DNA of 64,000 nt from Variovorax sp. WS11 (GTDB lineage: Bacteria; Pseudomonadota; Gammaproteobacteria; Burkholderiales; Burkholderiaceae_C). Shown one piece after another: positions 36,989 through 45,592 of this stretch (positions are counted from its first letter, which is position 1; each line of letters starts with the position of its first letter). Under the pieces are notes generated by a model. It was given only the letters and a program-made list of their open reading frames with translations. It was not told the DNA's origin and did not search any database. The stretch lies in NCBI RefSeq assembly GCF_010499245.1, contig NZ_JAAGOW010000001.1, positions 2,232,001-2,296,000 on the forward strand, in the 5' to 3' direction. A program made the position numbers and the translations under genes.

Positions 36989-39260
36989 ATGAACGGACTG
37001 CGGCGACACGGCGCCCGCATCGCCATCACCCTGCTGCCCGTACTGCTCGCGCTGCTGCACGCCGCGGGCGTCTGGCGGCTCCCCCTGCTGGTTCGGCTGG
37101 ATCAGTTCATCTACGACGCCCGGCTGCGCGCCACCATGCCGGGCACGCTCGACCCCCGCATCGTGATCGTCGACATCGACGAGCCCAGCCTGCACCAGCT
37201 CGGCCAATGGCCGTGGAGCCGGGACAAGCTGGCGCGTCTCACGGAGGAGCTGATGGGCCGGCAGCAGGCGGCCGTGCTGGGCTTCGACGTGCTTTTCGCC
37301 GAGCCCGACACCAGTTCGGGGCTGCCCGTTCTGCGGCAGTTGGCCGCCGGCCCCTGGCATGACGACCCGAAATTCGCCGCCGAGATCGAGCGCCTCGCGC
37401 CGCGTCTGGACCACGACGCCCTGTTCGCGAAGGCGCTCGCCGGGCGGCGCGTGGCGCTGGGCTACTACTTCACCCAGACCGCCGAGGCGCGCGCCACCGG
37501 AAAGCTGCCGCCGCCGACGCTGCCGCTCCAGGTCTTTCCGCCGGAGAGCGAGGACGTCACGGGCTGGAACGCCTTCGGCGCCAACATCCCGCAGCTGGCG
37601 ACGGCCGCACCGGAGGGCGGCTTCTTCAATGTCGTGCTCGACCCGCGCGAGGATGGGGTCGTGCGCTCGGTGCCGCTGCTCGCGCGCTACGAAGGCGCCG
37701 CGGCGCGCCCGGGCTATTACGCATCGCTCGCGCTGGCGGTGCACCGCCTCATCGACGGGTCGCCGTCGACCCCCATGCCGGTGTTTGCGCCGGCCGCCTC
37801 CCCGGACGAATCGCCGGTGCTGGAAGCCCTGCTGCTCGGCGCGGGCGCCTCGCACCTGCGGGTGCCAGTCGACCAGAGCGCCAGCATGCTGGTGCCCTTT
37901 CGCGGCCGCGGCGGTGCGCGCGGCGGGTCCTTTCGCTATGTGGCCGCGGCCCAGGTCCTGGACGGCGCGCTGGCGCCCGGCGAACTCAAGGGGAAGATCG
38001 TGCTGGTCGGTGCCACGGCCCCTGGGCTGCAGGACTTGCGCTCCACACCTGTAGACGCCGTCTTCCCTGGCGTGGAAGTGCACGCCAACATCATCTCCGG
38101 CCTGCTCGACCGGCGGCTGCTCGTCGTGCCCGACTACGCCGCCGGCTACGAGCTGGTCACGATGCTGGCCGCGGGGCTGCTGCTGGCCTTTGGCCTGTCC
38201 TTGCTGTCGGCGCCGCGGGCAGCCTTGCTGGCCCTGGCCACCGGGGCAGGCTTGGTCGGGTTGAACACCTGGCTCTACCTCGGCGCCGGCCTGGTGCTGC
38301 CGATGGCCGCCGCACTGGCCATGGTGCCGCTCGCCTTCGCGTTCAACATGAGCTGGGGCTACTTCGTCGAGGCGCGCGCCAGCCGCAGCCTGGCCGGCTT
38401 GTTCGGCACCTACGTGCCGCCGCAGCTGGTCGACGAGATGCGCGCCGACCCCCGGCGCTACAGCATGCGGGCCCAGAGCAAGGAGCTCACCGTGATGTTC
38501 TGCGACATGCGCGGCTTCACCCAGATGTCGGAGCAGATGGCGCCGGTCGAGCTGCAGGCCTTCTTGAACGCCCTCTTCAGCCGCCTGACCCGGATCATCA
38601 GCGAGCGCCGGGGCACCGTCGACAAGTACATGGGCGACTGCGTCATGGCCTTCTGGGGCGCGCCCCGTCGACACGCCCGGCCATGCGGCCCTGGCCGTCG
38701 AGGCCGCCCTGCAGATGGCCGCCGCCGTGCAGGAGCTCAACGACGCGCATCGCGCAAGCGGCCGGCCGGAGATCAGCGTGGGCATCGGCCTCAACACCGG
38801 CCTCATGAGCGTCGGCGACATGGGCTCGGCCGTGCGGCGCAGTTACACCGTGGTCGGCGATGCGGTCAATCTCGCCTCCCGGCTCGAAGGGCTGGGCAGC
38901 CACTATGGCGTCGAGATCGTGGCCAGCGCCGCCACGCAAGGCGCCGCCCCGGAATTCGCGTGGCAGGAACTCGACCTGGTACGCGTCAAGGGCAAGGCGC
39001 GGGCGGTGCGCATCTTCACGCCCCTGGGCCGCATGGGCGATGCGGCAGAGGGGTCGCATGAGGCGCTTGAGCGTTGGGCTCGTACACTGGACGCTTACCG
39101 CGCGCAGGATTGGCATCAAGCGCAAGACCTGCTGGCCCCTCTGCTCGCCGCCGATGCCAAAAAAGTCCTTTACCGGCTGTATGCCGAGCGTTTAGCCTCG
39201 CTGGCGTTGCAGGCCAAGGACCCCGACTGGGACGGCGCAACCCGGTTCGACAGCAAATAG
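36989..39260 (+). pseudogene. CHASE2 sensor / class III adenylate cyclase, interrupted by one frameshift
   Basis: The first frame encodes an N-terminal helix, an extracellular CHASE2 domain (about 30-360) and three transmembrane helices (about 385-460). The first half of a class III cyclase follows (ELTVMFCDMRGFTQMSEQM, with the metal Asp, and TVDKYMGDCVMAFWGAP, with the ATP-selecting Lys). The second frame continues with ALQMAAAVQELND, SVGIGLNTG and YTVVGDAVNLASRLEG (Asp, Asn and Arg of the active site). The break is a run of four C at 38663-38666; removing one C restores MAFWGAPVDTPGHAALAVEAAL and a single protein of 756 aa. All catalytic residues are then present, so the mutation is recent or a base-call error. 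A cAMP-phosphodiesterase-like gene follows. Confidence 0.85.
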
Positions 39261-39280
39261 AAAATAGAGGGTCTCGCAAA

Positions 39281-40093
39281 ATGCAGGTGCGCGTGTTGGG
39301 GTGCTCGGGCGCCATCGCCAAGGACTGCCGCACGACCTCGTTCCTGGTCGACAGCGACCTCCTGGTCGACGCCGGCACCGGCGTGGGCGACCTGAGCCTC
39401 GACGAGATGGGCGCCATCGACGACGTGGTGCTCACCCATTCCCACCTCGACCACGTGGCCGCCCTCCCGCTGATGCTGGACGCGGTGGCCAGCCGCCGCA
39501 ACAAGCCGCTGCGCGTGCATGCCCTGCGCGCGACCATCGAGGCGCTGCGGACCCATGTGTTCAACAACGTGATCTGGCCGGACTTTTCGAGTATTCCGAG
39601 CCTTGAGGCGCCCTTCGTGAGCTTCCACGACATCGTGGTCGGGCAGGAGCTCCAGTTGGGAACGCAGGCGCTCAAGAACATCGAGGTGCTGCCGGCTGTT
39701 CACACGGTGCCAGCTTGCGGTTACGCCGTGCGCTGCGCCAAGGGCGGACCGCACTGGATTTTCAGCGGGGATACCGAGCGGAATCCGGCGTTCTGGCAGC
39801 GGGTGAATCAGTTGGACGTGGCGATGCTGGTGATCGAGACGGCGTTCAGCAATCGGGAGCAGGCGCTGGCAAAGCGGAGCCTGCATCTGTCGCCGGCGAC
39901 GCTGGCGGATGAATTGGCGCACATCGCGGGCGACAAGGACTACCCGATCTACATCACGCATACCAAGCCGGCGGAGACCGAGGAGATCATGAGCCAGATT
40001 GCTGCACTGGCGGATGGGTCGCAGATGCACGGGGTGGACGGGGTGGGACATTCGGTGGCTGGAGGCTGCCGGGGTGCTGCAGGTCTGACTTGA
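39281..40093 (+). CDS. Metallo-beta-lactamase-fold, class II cAMP phosphodiesterase-like protein
   Basis: This 270-aa protein starts MQVRVLGCSGAIAKDCRTTSF and has the zinc motif THSHLDHVAALPL, close to the HxHLDH signature of class II cyclic-nucleotide phosphodiesterases, with further ligands in FSGDTERNP, IETAFS and IYITHTKP. It would hydrolyse cAMP. It starts 20 nt after an adenylate cyclase gene, so synthesis and breakdown of the messenger are linked. The last 20 residues (GVDGVGHSVAGGCRGAAGLT) look unlike the family; the next frame would give DIRWLEAAGVLQV, a more natural end. Confidence 0.82.
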   Translation: MQVRVLGCSGAIAKDCRTTSFLVDSDLLVDAGTGVGDLSLDEMGAIDDVVLTHSHLDHVAALPLMLDAVASRRNKPLRVHALRATIEALRTHVFNNVIWPDFSSIPSLEAPFVSFHDIVVGQELQLGTQALKNIEVLPAVHTVPACGYAVRCAKGGPHWIFSGDTERNPAFWQRVNQLDVAMLVIETAFSNREQALAKRSLHLSPATLADELAHIAGDKDYPIYITHTKPAETEEIMSQIAALADGSQMHGVDGVGHSVAGGCRGAAGLT

Positions 40094-40101
40094 GCGTCGG
40101 G

Positions 40102-40122
40102 GACTGACAAAATTTGTCAGTC
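40102..40122. promoter_or_regulatory. Palindrome upstream of pilA, candidate PilR enhancer site
   Basis: A 21-nt inverted repeat with 10-bp perfect arms (GACTGACAAA / TTTGTCAGTC) around one central A contains TGACA/TGTCA elements like those bound by PilR. A further TGTCA lies at 40148-40152. The palindrome is centred about 105 bp upstream of the sigma-54 -24 element, a normal distance for an enhancer-binding protein. Confidence 0.55.
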
Positions 40123-40215
40123 GCTGTGCCAAAGCCGCAACAGGTTATGTCACACGACGTAAGCCGAGCGTGAACTATTAGACGGTTTGACTGCGTCGAG
40201 CAGGCGCAACGAGGG

Positions 40216-40230
40216 TGGCACGGATGCTGC
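40216..40230 (+). promoter_or_regulatory. Sigma-54 promoter of pilA
   Basis: TGGCACGGATGCTGC matches the RpoN consensus TGGCACG-N4-TTGC at all but one base, with the required 10-bp spacing between the GG and GC pairs. It lies 60 bp upstream of the pilA ATG. Type IV pilin genes are commonly RpoN/PilR-dependent. Confidence 0.75.
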
Positions 40231-40290
40231 GGAAGGTTGAACGCACCGGGGGCCCTCCTCGGGCCCCTCAACCAACCAGGAGTTTCTTGA

Positions 40291-40755
40291 ATGAACCGTC
40301 GTTCCATCGCACGCAATGTGCAAAAGGGTTTCACCCTTATCGAACTGATGATCGTTGTGGCGATCATTGGTATCTTGGCGGCTGTGGCGCTGCCGGCTTA
40401 TCAGGACTACACGGTGCGTGCACGTGTGTCGGAAGCGTTGGTCTTGGCGTCCGGTAACAAGGCGACCGTTGCAGAAAATGCCGCCAATACTGCTTCTTCG
40501 CTTTCTCTCGGGGTTGCTGACTTTACATCTGCGTCCGCAACGAAAAACGTGAGCAGCATGACGACGAGCGCAACGACCGGTCAAATTGTCATGGTTACAA
40601 CTACCAATGCCGGCGGATTGACGCTTAATCTGACTCCGCGGGCGAATGGCGCGGCCTTGGCTGCGAACACGCTTCCTGGCGGCACGATTACTTGGACTTG
40701 CGCAGTTACCGACGCGACAAAAAACAAGTTTGTTCCCGCAGAGTGCCGAATCTAA
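40291..40755 (+). CDS. pilA: Type IV pilin, major subunit PilA
   Basis: This 154-aa prepilin has a short basic leader ending QKG, cleavage before Phe, and the mature N-terminal helix [24 protein letters not shown] with the essential Glu5. The C-terminal globular part is Thr/Ser/Ala-rich and ends with two cysteines (TWTCAV..VPAEC) that form the disulfide loop. Abundant Ser/Thr offers sites for O-glycosylation. It is preceded by a sigma-54 promoter and a CCAGGAG ribosome site and followed by a terminator. A PglL-type oligosaccharyltransferase is the next gene, so this pilin is its probable substrate. Base composition is less GC-rich than upstream. Confidence 0.95.
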   Translation: MNRRSIARNVQKGFTLIELMIVVAIIGILAAVALPAYQDYTVRARVSEALVLASGNKATVAENAANTASSLSLGVADFTSASATKNVSSMTTSATTGQIVMVTTTNAGGLTLNLTPRANGAALAANTLPGGTITWTCAVTDATKNKFVPAECRI

Positions 40756-40771
40756 GTAACGAATTTGACTG

Positions 40772-40798
40772 AAAAAAGCCCCTTCTGGGGCTTTTTTT
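40772..40798 (+). terminator. Rho-independent terminator after pilA
   Basis: An 11-bp perfect stem (AAAAAAGCCCC / GGGGCTTTTTT) with a TTCT loop and T-run lies 17 nt after the stop. It separates pilA from pglL transcription in part, with 9 nt left before the next start. Confidence 0.92.
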
Positions 40799-40807
40799 CT
40801 TGGTCTC

Positions 40808-42565
40808 GTGAGCAATACTTTGACCAATCGTTTCTCCCAGGTTTCTCTTGCTCCGGTGTGGGCAGTTTTGGCTGCCGTACTGCTATCGTTGTGCTGGCTG
40901 TTGCCAAATCACGGGCGGCCGTGGTCGTCATTTCATTCCGATGCTTGGTCTGCCGTTGTTCTTAGCGGGGTAAGCCTTGTGGTGCTGGTGCGTGCGAGCC
41001 AGCGGCCGGTTTGGCATCGCTTGACTCTGCTCGTTGCGCTTCTGGTTCCATTGCCCTTCTTGCAGCATGCAGCCGGTCTCTTGCCATTTGTGGGGCAAGC
41101 ATGGATTGCGTGCACCTATTTGCTCGGCCTATTGTTGGCCCTGTTGGTCGGCCAGCAATGGCAGGGTTGGCGGCCTATTTGGATGGGCGATATCATCTTC
41201 TTGGCCATCGGAATTGCCTCGATGGTTTCAGTGGGCCTGCAATTGCAACAGTGGCTGGGGCTTGCCCTCGACGGAGCCTTGGACGTCTGGGTGTCCAGCG
41301 CCCATGGTGCCCGGCCCTATGCCAACATGGGCCAACCAAACCAGCTCGCGACCCTATTGCTATGGGGCTTGCTTGCCGGTGGTTGGGGTGTCTGGCGGGG
41401 GAGCATAGGGCGTATGGCAGCGCTGCAGTTTGGCGCGTTCCTCATCTTGGGTTTGGCGCTCACGCAGTCGCGCAGCGGTGCGCTTGGGTTGCTTGCATTA
41501 GTGTTGGCTGTGTGGTGGTGGCGAGCGCTGTGGCTCGGTACGCACGTGCAAGTCTACGTGACAGGGTTGGCAATTCTCTATGGGATCGTGCTGGCGGTTG
41601 TGCCACCGCTTAGCCGGCTGCTGATGCTCGAATCACCTGCTTCGATGACAGACCGCCTCGCTGGTGACCTCAGGCCCAAAGTTTGGCGCATGCTATTGGA
41701 TGCTGCATGGGAGCGCCCTATTTTTGGCTACGGCTGGAACGAGGTGGTGCCCGCACAGGTCAATGTCGCCGCAAGTCATCCGACAATCAGTTACCCATTT
41801 GCACAGTCGCACAATCTGTTTCTCGACTTCATTTTGTGGGCAGGAATTCCCGTCGGAATTTTTTTGACCGCGTGTGTTTTGGCTTGGGTAGTGACTGCCG
41901 CGCGCCGCGTGCGTCGCACACCAGAAGCACTCTATTTTCTGATGGTGTTGGTGGTTGGAATTCACGCAATGCTGGAATACCCACTGCACTATGCATACTG
42001 TCTGCTGCCCATCGGCTTGGTAATGGGTGCCCTAAACAGCGAACTGAAAATCTGGCAGCTAGCCCGAGCTCCCCAATGGAACGGGCGCTTTTGTTTGCTC
42101 GGCACCTGGTGCCTCTGCATCATGATATTGGGTGTGATTTTGCGCGATTATTTCAAGGTGGAAGCTGCCTACATGTCACTTCAGATCGAAAATGCGGGCA
42201 TCAAGAACAGTGGTCCCGTCGCTCTACCTGACGTGCTGGCACTGAACCATTTGCGCGAAGTGCAGCGGTTTATGAAGTTTGAGCCAACTGCCGGTGTCAC
42301 TTCAGTTGAGCTGCAATGGGCAAGGAATGTGATTCAGACGGCGCCCAGTTCTCGCAACTTCATGGCACTGGCTGTCCTGTTGGGACTGAACCAGCACCCG
42401 CGCGAAGCGCGCGATTGGCTGATCAAGATGTGCCGCATTGTTCCACGCGATCAATGCGAGTCAGCGCCAGCCAGATGGGCACAGGCGCGGCAGTTGCATC
42501 CACAATTGGCTGCCGTCGAATGGCCACCGGAAGAAGGCACGTCGACATCGGCAACCACGCCTTAA
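40808..42565 (+). CDS. pglL: PglL-type O-oligosaccharyltransferase (Wzy/O-antigen ligase superfamily)
   Basis: This 585-aa inner-membrane protein has about ten to twelve transmembrane helices in residues 10-445. A periplasmic loop contains QSHNLFLDFILWAGIPVG with the conserved His of WaaL/PglL enzymes, and a soluble C-terminal domain has the Wzy_C_2-like pattern (LALNHLREVQRFMKFEPT, RNFMALAVLLGL). PglL moves a lipid-linked oligosaccharide onto Ser/Thr of pilin in the periplasm. Its position directly behind pilA matches the TfpO/PglL arrangement. The GTG start has no clear ribosome site, so translation may depend on read-through or be weak. Relatives include O-antigen polymerase, but pilin linkage favours ligase. 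Confidence 0.87.
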   Translation: MSNTLTNRFSQVSLAPVWAVLAAVLLSLCWLLPNHGRPWSSFHSDAWSAVVLSGVSLVVLVRASQRPVWHRLTLLVALLVPLPFLQHAAGLLPFVGQAWIACTYLLGLLLALLVGQQWQGWRPIWMGDIIFLAIGIASMVSVGLQLQQWLGLALDGALDVWVSSAHGARPYANMGQPNQLATLLLWGLLAGGWGVWRGSIGRMAALQFGAFLILGLALTQSRSGALGLLALVLAVWWWRALWLGTHVQVYVTGLAILYGIVLAVVPPLSRLLMLESPASMTDRLAGDLRPKVWRMLLDAAWERPIFGYGWNEVVPAQVNVAASHPTISYPFAQSHNLFLDFILWAGIPVGIFLTACVLAWVVTAARRVRRTPEALYFLMVLVVGIHAMLEYPLHYAYCLLPIGLVMGALNSELKIWQLARAPQWNGRFCLLGTWCLCIMILGVILRDYFKVEAAYMSLQIENAGIKNSGPVALPDVLALNHLREVQRFMKFEPTAGVTSVELQWARNVIQTAPSSRNFMALAVLLGLNQHPREARDWLIKMCRIVPRDQCESAPARWAQARQLHPQLAAVEWPPEEGTSTSATTP

Positions 42566-42625
42566 CGTTTGGCTACGGCCCTTTGAGCTTGCCCCATACA
42601 AGTCCCAACTCAGCCTGAAGGCAAA

Positions 42626-44584
42626 GTGCAAGAAATCGTTCTCGGGTGGTCCCGTTCCCGCAAGCGCATGGTCGTGATCTGCCTCGACCTCTGCCTCGCC
42701 GTGGCTGCGACCTGGATGGCGTTCACGCTGAGGCTCGATACTTGGCACCGGCCCGTTGGGATGGAATGGGCGGTGTATGCCGTCGCGCCTCTGCTGTCGA
42801 TTCCCGTCTTCGTGAAGTTTGGCCTGTACCGCGCGATTTTTCGCTACACCGGTTTGGCCGCGATCCTTGCAACGAGCAAAGCCGTTGCGATCTATGGCCT
42901 GCTCTTTCTTCCCGCGGTGATTGCACTCTATCTATGGGAAGGCATACCCCGGAGCCTGAGCGTCCTGCAGCCGCTCATTCTCTTGCTGCTGATCGCCGGG
43001 AGCCGGACGGTGGCCTGGCACTGGCTGGCGGCCAACTCCGCTCGTACGACCAACCGCTTGTTGATCTACGGTGCGGGAAGCGCTGGCGCACAGACCGCCG
43101 CCGCTCTGGCCAGCGCCCAGCAGTACACGCTGCTCGGCTTCATTGACGATGACGAGCACAAGGCAGGGCGCACCATCAATCGCGTGTCGGTCATGTCGCC
43201 AGCCGCCGTGCCGGCTTTTGCTAGCAGATTCGCGGTAACCGACATCTTGCTGGCTCTGCCCAGCGCCAGCCGCGAAAGGCGCAACCAGATCATCGAGCAT
43301 CTATCTGCGCTACCGGTCCGCATCCGTACGCTGCCGGGCCTGGCCGACCTGGCCAGTGGCCGCGTGACGGTGCAGGACTTCCGGGATCTGGATATTGAAG
43401 ACCTGCTGGGCCGGCCGCCAGTCGCACCCGATCCCCAATTGCTGGCACGCAAGCTCGCGCACCAGGTGGTGTTGGTAACAGGCGCTGGCGGCAGCATCGG
43501 CAGTGAACTGTGCCGCCAGATCGTGCAGCAAGGCCCGAGCCAGATCCTGCTGGTCGATCACAGCGAGTTCGCCCTGTACAGAATTCACATGGAGTTGGAA
43601 TTGCTGGTAAGGCGAAGCGGGCTCGTGATGCGCACCGTCCCGCTGCTTGCGAGCGTGTGCAACTTCGATCGCATTTCGGAGATCTGCCGCGCCTACAAGC
43701 CTGCGTCGGTGTACCACGCGGCTGCCTACAAGCATGTCCCCATGGTCGAATCCAATCCGGGGGAGGCCGTCATCAACAACGTGCTGGGCACGCTCAACCT
43801 GGCCCGCGCGGCGCTTAAGTGGGGCGTCGATAGCTTTGTTCTCGTATCTACCGACAAGGCGGTCAGGCCGACCAACGTGATGGGCGCCACAAAGCGGATC
43901 GCCGAACAGATTCTGCAGTCGCTTGCCGACTGTGGAGCCAGCCCCTTCGACGAGGGAAACGCCGAACACTCGAAGTCACTCCCAAAGACGCGCTTCTCGA
44001 TGGTGCGCTTCGGCAATGTCCTGGGGTCCAGCGGTAGCGTGGTGCCCCTGTTTCGCGACCAGATCGCCAATGGCGGGCCGGTGACCGTGACGGACCCGGA
44101 AGTGACGCGGTACTTCATGACGATCCCGGAGGCGGTGCAACTCGTCCTGTATGCGGGCGCGATGGCTCGCAGTGGGGATCTTTTCGTGCTCGACATGGGC
44201 GCGCCGGTGAAGATCGTGGATCTCGCCAAGCGCATGATCACGCTGTCCGGGCGAACGGTGCGCGACGAGTTCCGTCCGACGGGAGATATCAGCATCACCT
44301 TCACTGGCCTTCGTGCAGGAGAAAAGCGCTTCGAGGAACTCCTGATCGGGGAGAATCCGATGCCGACCGAGCACCCGCGCATCATCTTGGCGCGTGAGGA
44401 ATTCGTCGAATGGCCGACTTGCTCGCAAAGGGTCCAGAGATTGCTCGAAGCCGCACGAAGCGGCGAACGCGACGCGATCGTGGACGCATTGCGCACCTTG
44501 GTTCCCGGTTACATCGCGCGGCCTACTGCCGAGAGACCGGATACTGTCGCCGAACAACCTGAAGTGGCCTTGGCGCGGCACTGA
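42626..44584 (+). CDS. Membrane-bound nucleotide-sugar 4,6-dehydratase (WbpM/PglF/CapD type)
   Basis: This 652-aa protein has four N-terminal transmembrane helices (about 15-140), a Rossmann-like domain (LLIYGAGSAGAQTAAAL) and a C-terminal SDR dehydratase domain (VLVTGAGGSIGSELCRQI, VYHAAAYKHVPMVESNP). The catalytic triad Tyr is replaced by Met (TNVMGATK), which is typical of WbpM. It would turn UDP-GlcNAc into the 4-keto-6-deoxy sugar for bacillosamine- or QuiNAc-type sugars. The GTG start has GAAGG upstream. It differs from PseB next door in topology and stereochemistry, so the locus probably makes two rare sugars. The DegT-type aminotransferase and PglC-type transferase at the far end are its likely partners. 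Confidence 0.9.
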   Translation: MQEIVLGWSRSRKRMVVICLDLCLAVAATWMAFTLRLDTWHRPVGMEWAVYAVAPLLSIPVFVKFGLYRAIFRYTGLAAILATSKAVAIYGLLFLPAVIALYLWEGIPRSLSVLQPLILLLLIAGSRTVAWHWLAANSARTTNRLLIYGAGSAGAQTAAALASAQQYTLLGFIDDDEHKAGRTINRVSVMSPAAVPAFASRFAVTDILLALPSASRERRNQIIEHLSALPVRIRTLPGLADLASGRVTVQDFRDLDIEDLLGRPPVAPDPQLLARKLAHQVVLVTGAGGSIGSELCRQIVQQGPSQILLVDHSEFALYRIHMELELLVRRSGLVMRTVPLLASVCNFDRISEICRAYKPASVYHAAAYKHVPMVESNPGEAVINNVLGTLNLARAALKWGVDSFVLVSTDKAVRPTNVMGATKRIAEQILQSLADCGASPFDEGNAEHSKSLPKTRFSMVRFGNVLGSSGSVVPLFRDQIANGGPVTVTDPEVTRYFMTIPEAVQLVLYAGAMARSGDLFVLDMGAPVKIVDLAKRMITLSGRTVRDEFRPTGDISITFTGLRAGEKRFEELLIGENPMPTEHPRIILAREEFVEWPTCSQRVQRLLEAARSGERDAIVDALRTLVPGYIARPTAERPDTVAEQPEVALARH

Positions 44585-44593
44585 ACTATCACG

Positions 44594-45592
44594 ATGCTCT
44601 CTGACAAATCGATCCTGATCACCGGCGGCACGGGTTCGTTCGGCCAGACTTTCGTGCCGATGACGCTCGAGCGGTACAACCCCAGAAAGATCATTGTCTA
44701 CTCCCGCGACGAGATGAAGCAGTGGGAAATGGCCAAGAAGTACCAGGGCGACCCTCGAGTCCGCTTCTTCATCGGCGACGTGCGCGATCGCGAGCGGCTG
44801 TACCGCGCACTCGACGGCGTGGACTACGTTGTCCATGCCGCTGCAACCAAGATCGTTCCGACCGCGGAATACAACCCCTTCGAGTGCGTCAAGACGAACA
44901 TCAACGGCGCGATGAACCTCATCGATGCCTGCATCGACAAGGCGGTCAAGCGTGTCGTCGCACTATCGACAGACAAGGCGAGCAGCCCGATCAATCTCTA
45001 CGGCGCGACCAAGCTGGCATCGGACAAACTCTTCGTCGCCGGTAACTCGTATGCCGGCGCGCACGACACGCGCTTCTCGGTAGTGCGGTATGGCAACGTC
45101 ATGGGATCCCGCGGGTCGGTAATCCCTTATTTCCTCTCGCTGCGTGACCGGGGTATCCTGCCGATCACGGACAACCGCATGACGCGCTTCATGATCTCGC
45201 TTCAACAAGGCGTGGAAATGGTCTGGCATGGCTTCGAAGACATGGAAGGCGGCGAGATCTACGTGAAGAAGATCCCGTCGATGAAGCTCGTCGACATTGC
45301 GCAGGCGGTCGCCCCGTTGGCCAGGCACGAGGTGGTCGGTGTTCGTCCGGGGGAGAAGTTGCACGAGCAGATGATCGGGCTTGAAGACGCGCGCTACACC
45401 TACGAATACGAAGCGCATTTCAAGGTGCTTCCGGCGATCCACAATTGGAGCTCGGATCCGTATCGCATCAAGGATGGCCGCAAGGTATCCGACGAGTTCA
45501 TCTATGCCAGCGACACCAATGCGCAATGGATGACGACTCGGGAGTTGCAGGACTGGATAGAGGCCAATCGCGAAAAGATCGGCGCGTTCTGA
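44594..45592 (+). CDS. pseB: UDP-N-acetylglucosamine 4,6-dehydratase (inverting)
   Basis: This 332-aa soluble SDR enzyme carries out step 1 of pseudaminic acid synthesis: C6-dehydration with C5 inversion of UDP-GlcNAc. The NADP site is SILITGGTGSFGQTFV, the triad SST-Y-K appears as ALSTDKASSPINLYGATKLASD, and the PseB-type VRYGNVMGSRGSVIPYF segment is intact. It begins 9 nt after the WbpM-type gene and overlaps pseC by 1 nt (TGATG). Confidence 0.95.
   Translation: MLSDKSILITGGTGSFGQTFVPMTLERYNPRKIIVYSRDEMKQWEMAKKYQGDPRVRFFIGDVRDRERLYRALDGVDYVVHAAATKIVPTAEYNPFECVKTNINGAMNLIDACIDKAVKRVVALSTDKASSPINLYGATKLASDKLFVAGNSYAGAHDTRFSVVRYGNVMGSRGSVIPYFLSLRDRGILPITDNRMTRFMISLQQGVEMVWHGFEDMEGGEIYVKKIPSMKLVDIAQAVAPLARHEVVGVRPGEKLHEQMIGLEDARYTYEYEAHFKVLPAIHNWSSDPYRIKDGRKVSDEFIYASDTNAQWMTTRELQDWIEANREKIGAF

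Noticed and set aside
40102..40122. Terminator for the phosphodiesterase gene
   Set aside because: The palindrome is AT-rich in its centre and is not followed by a T-run; a protein-binding site fits better.
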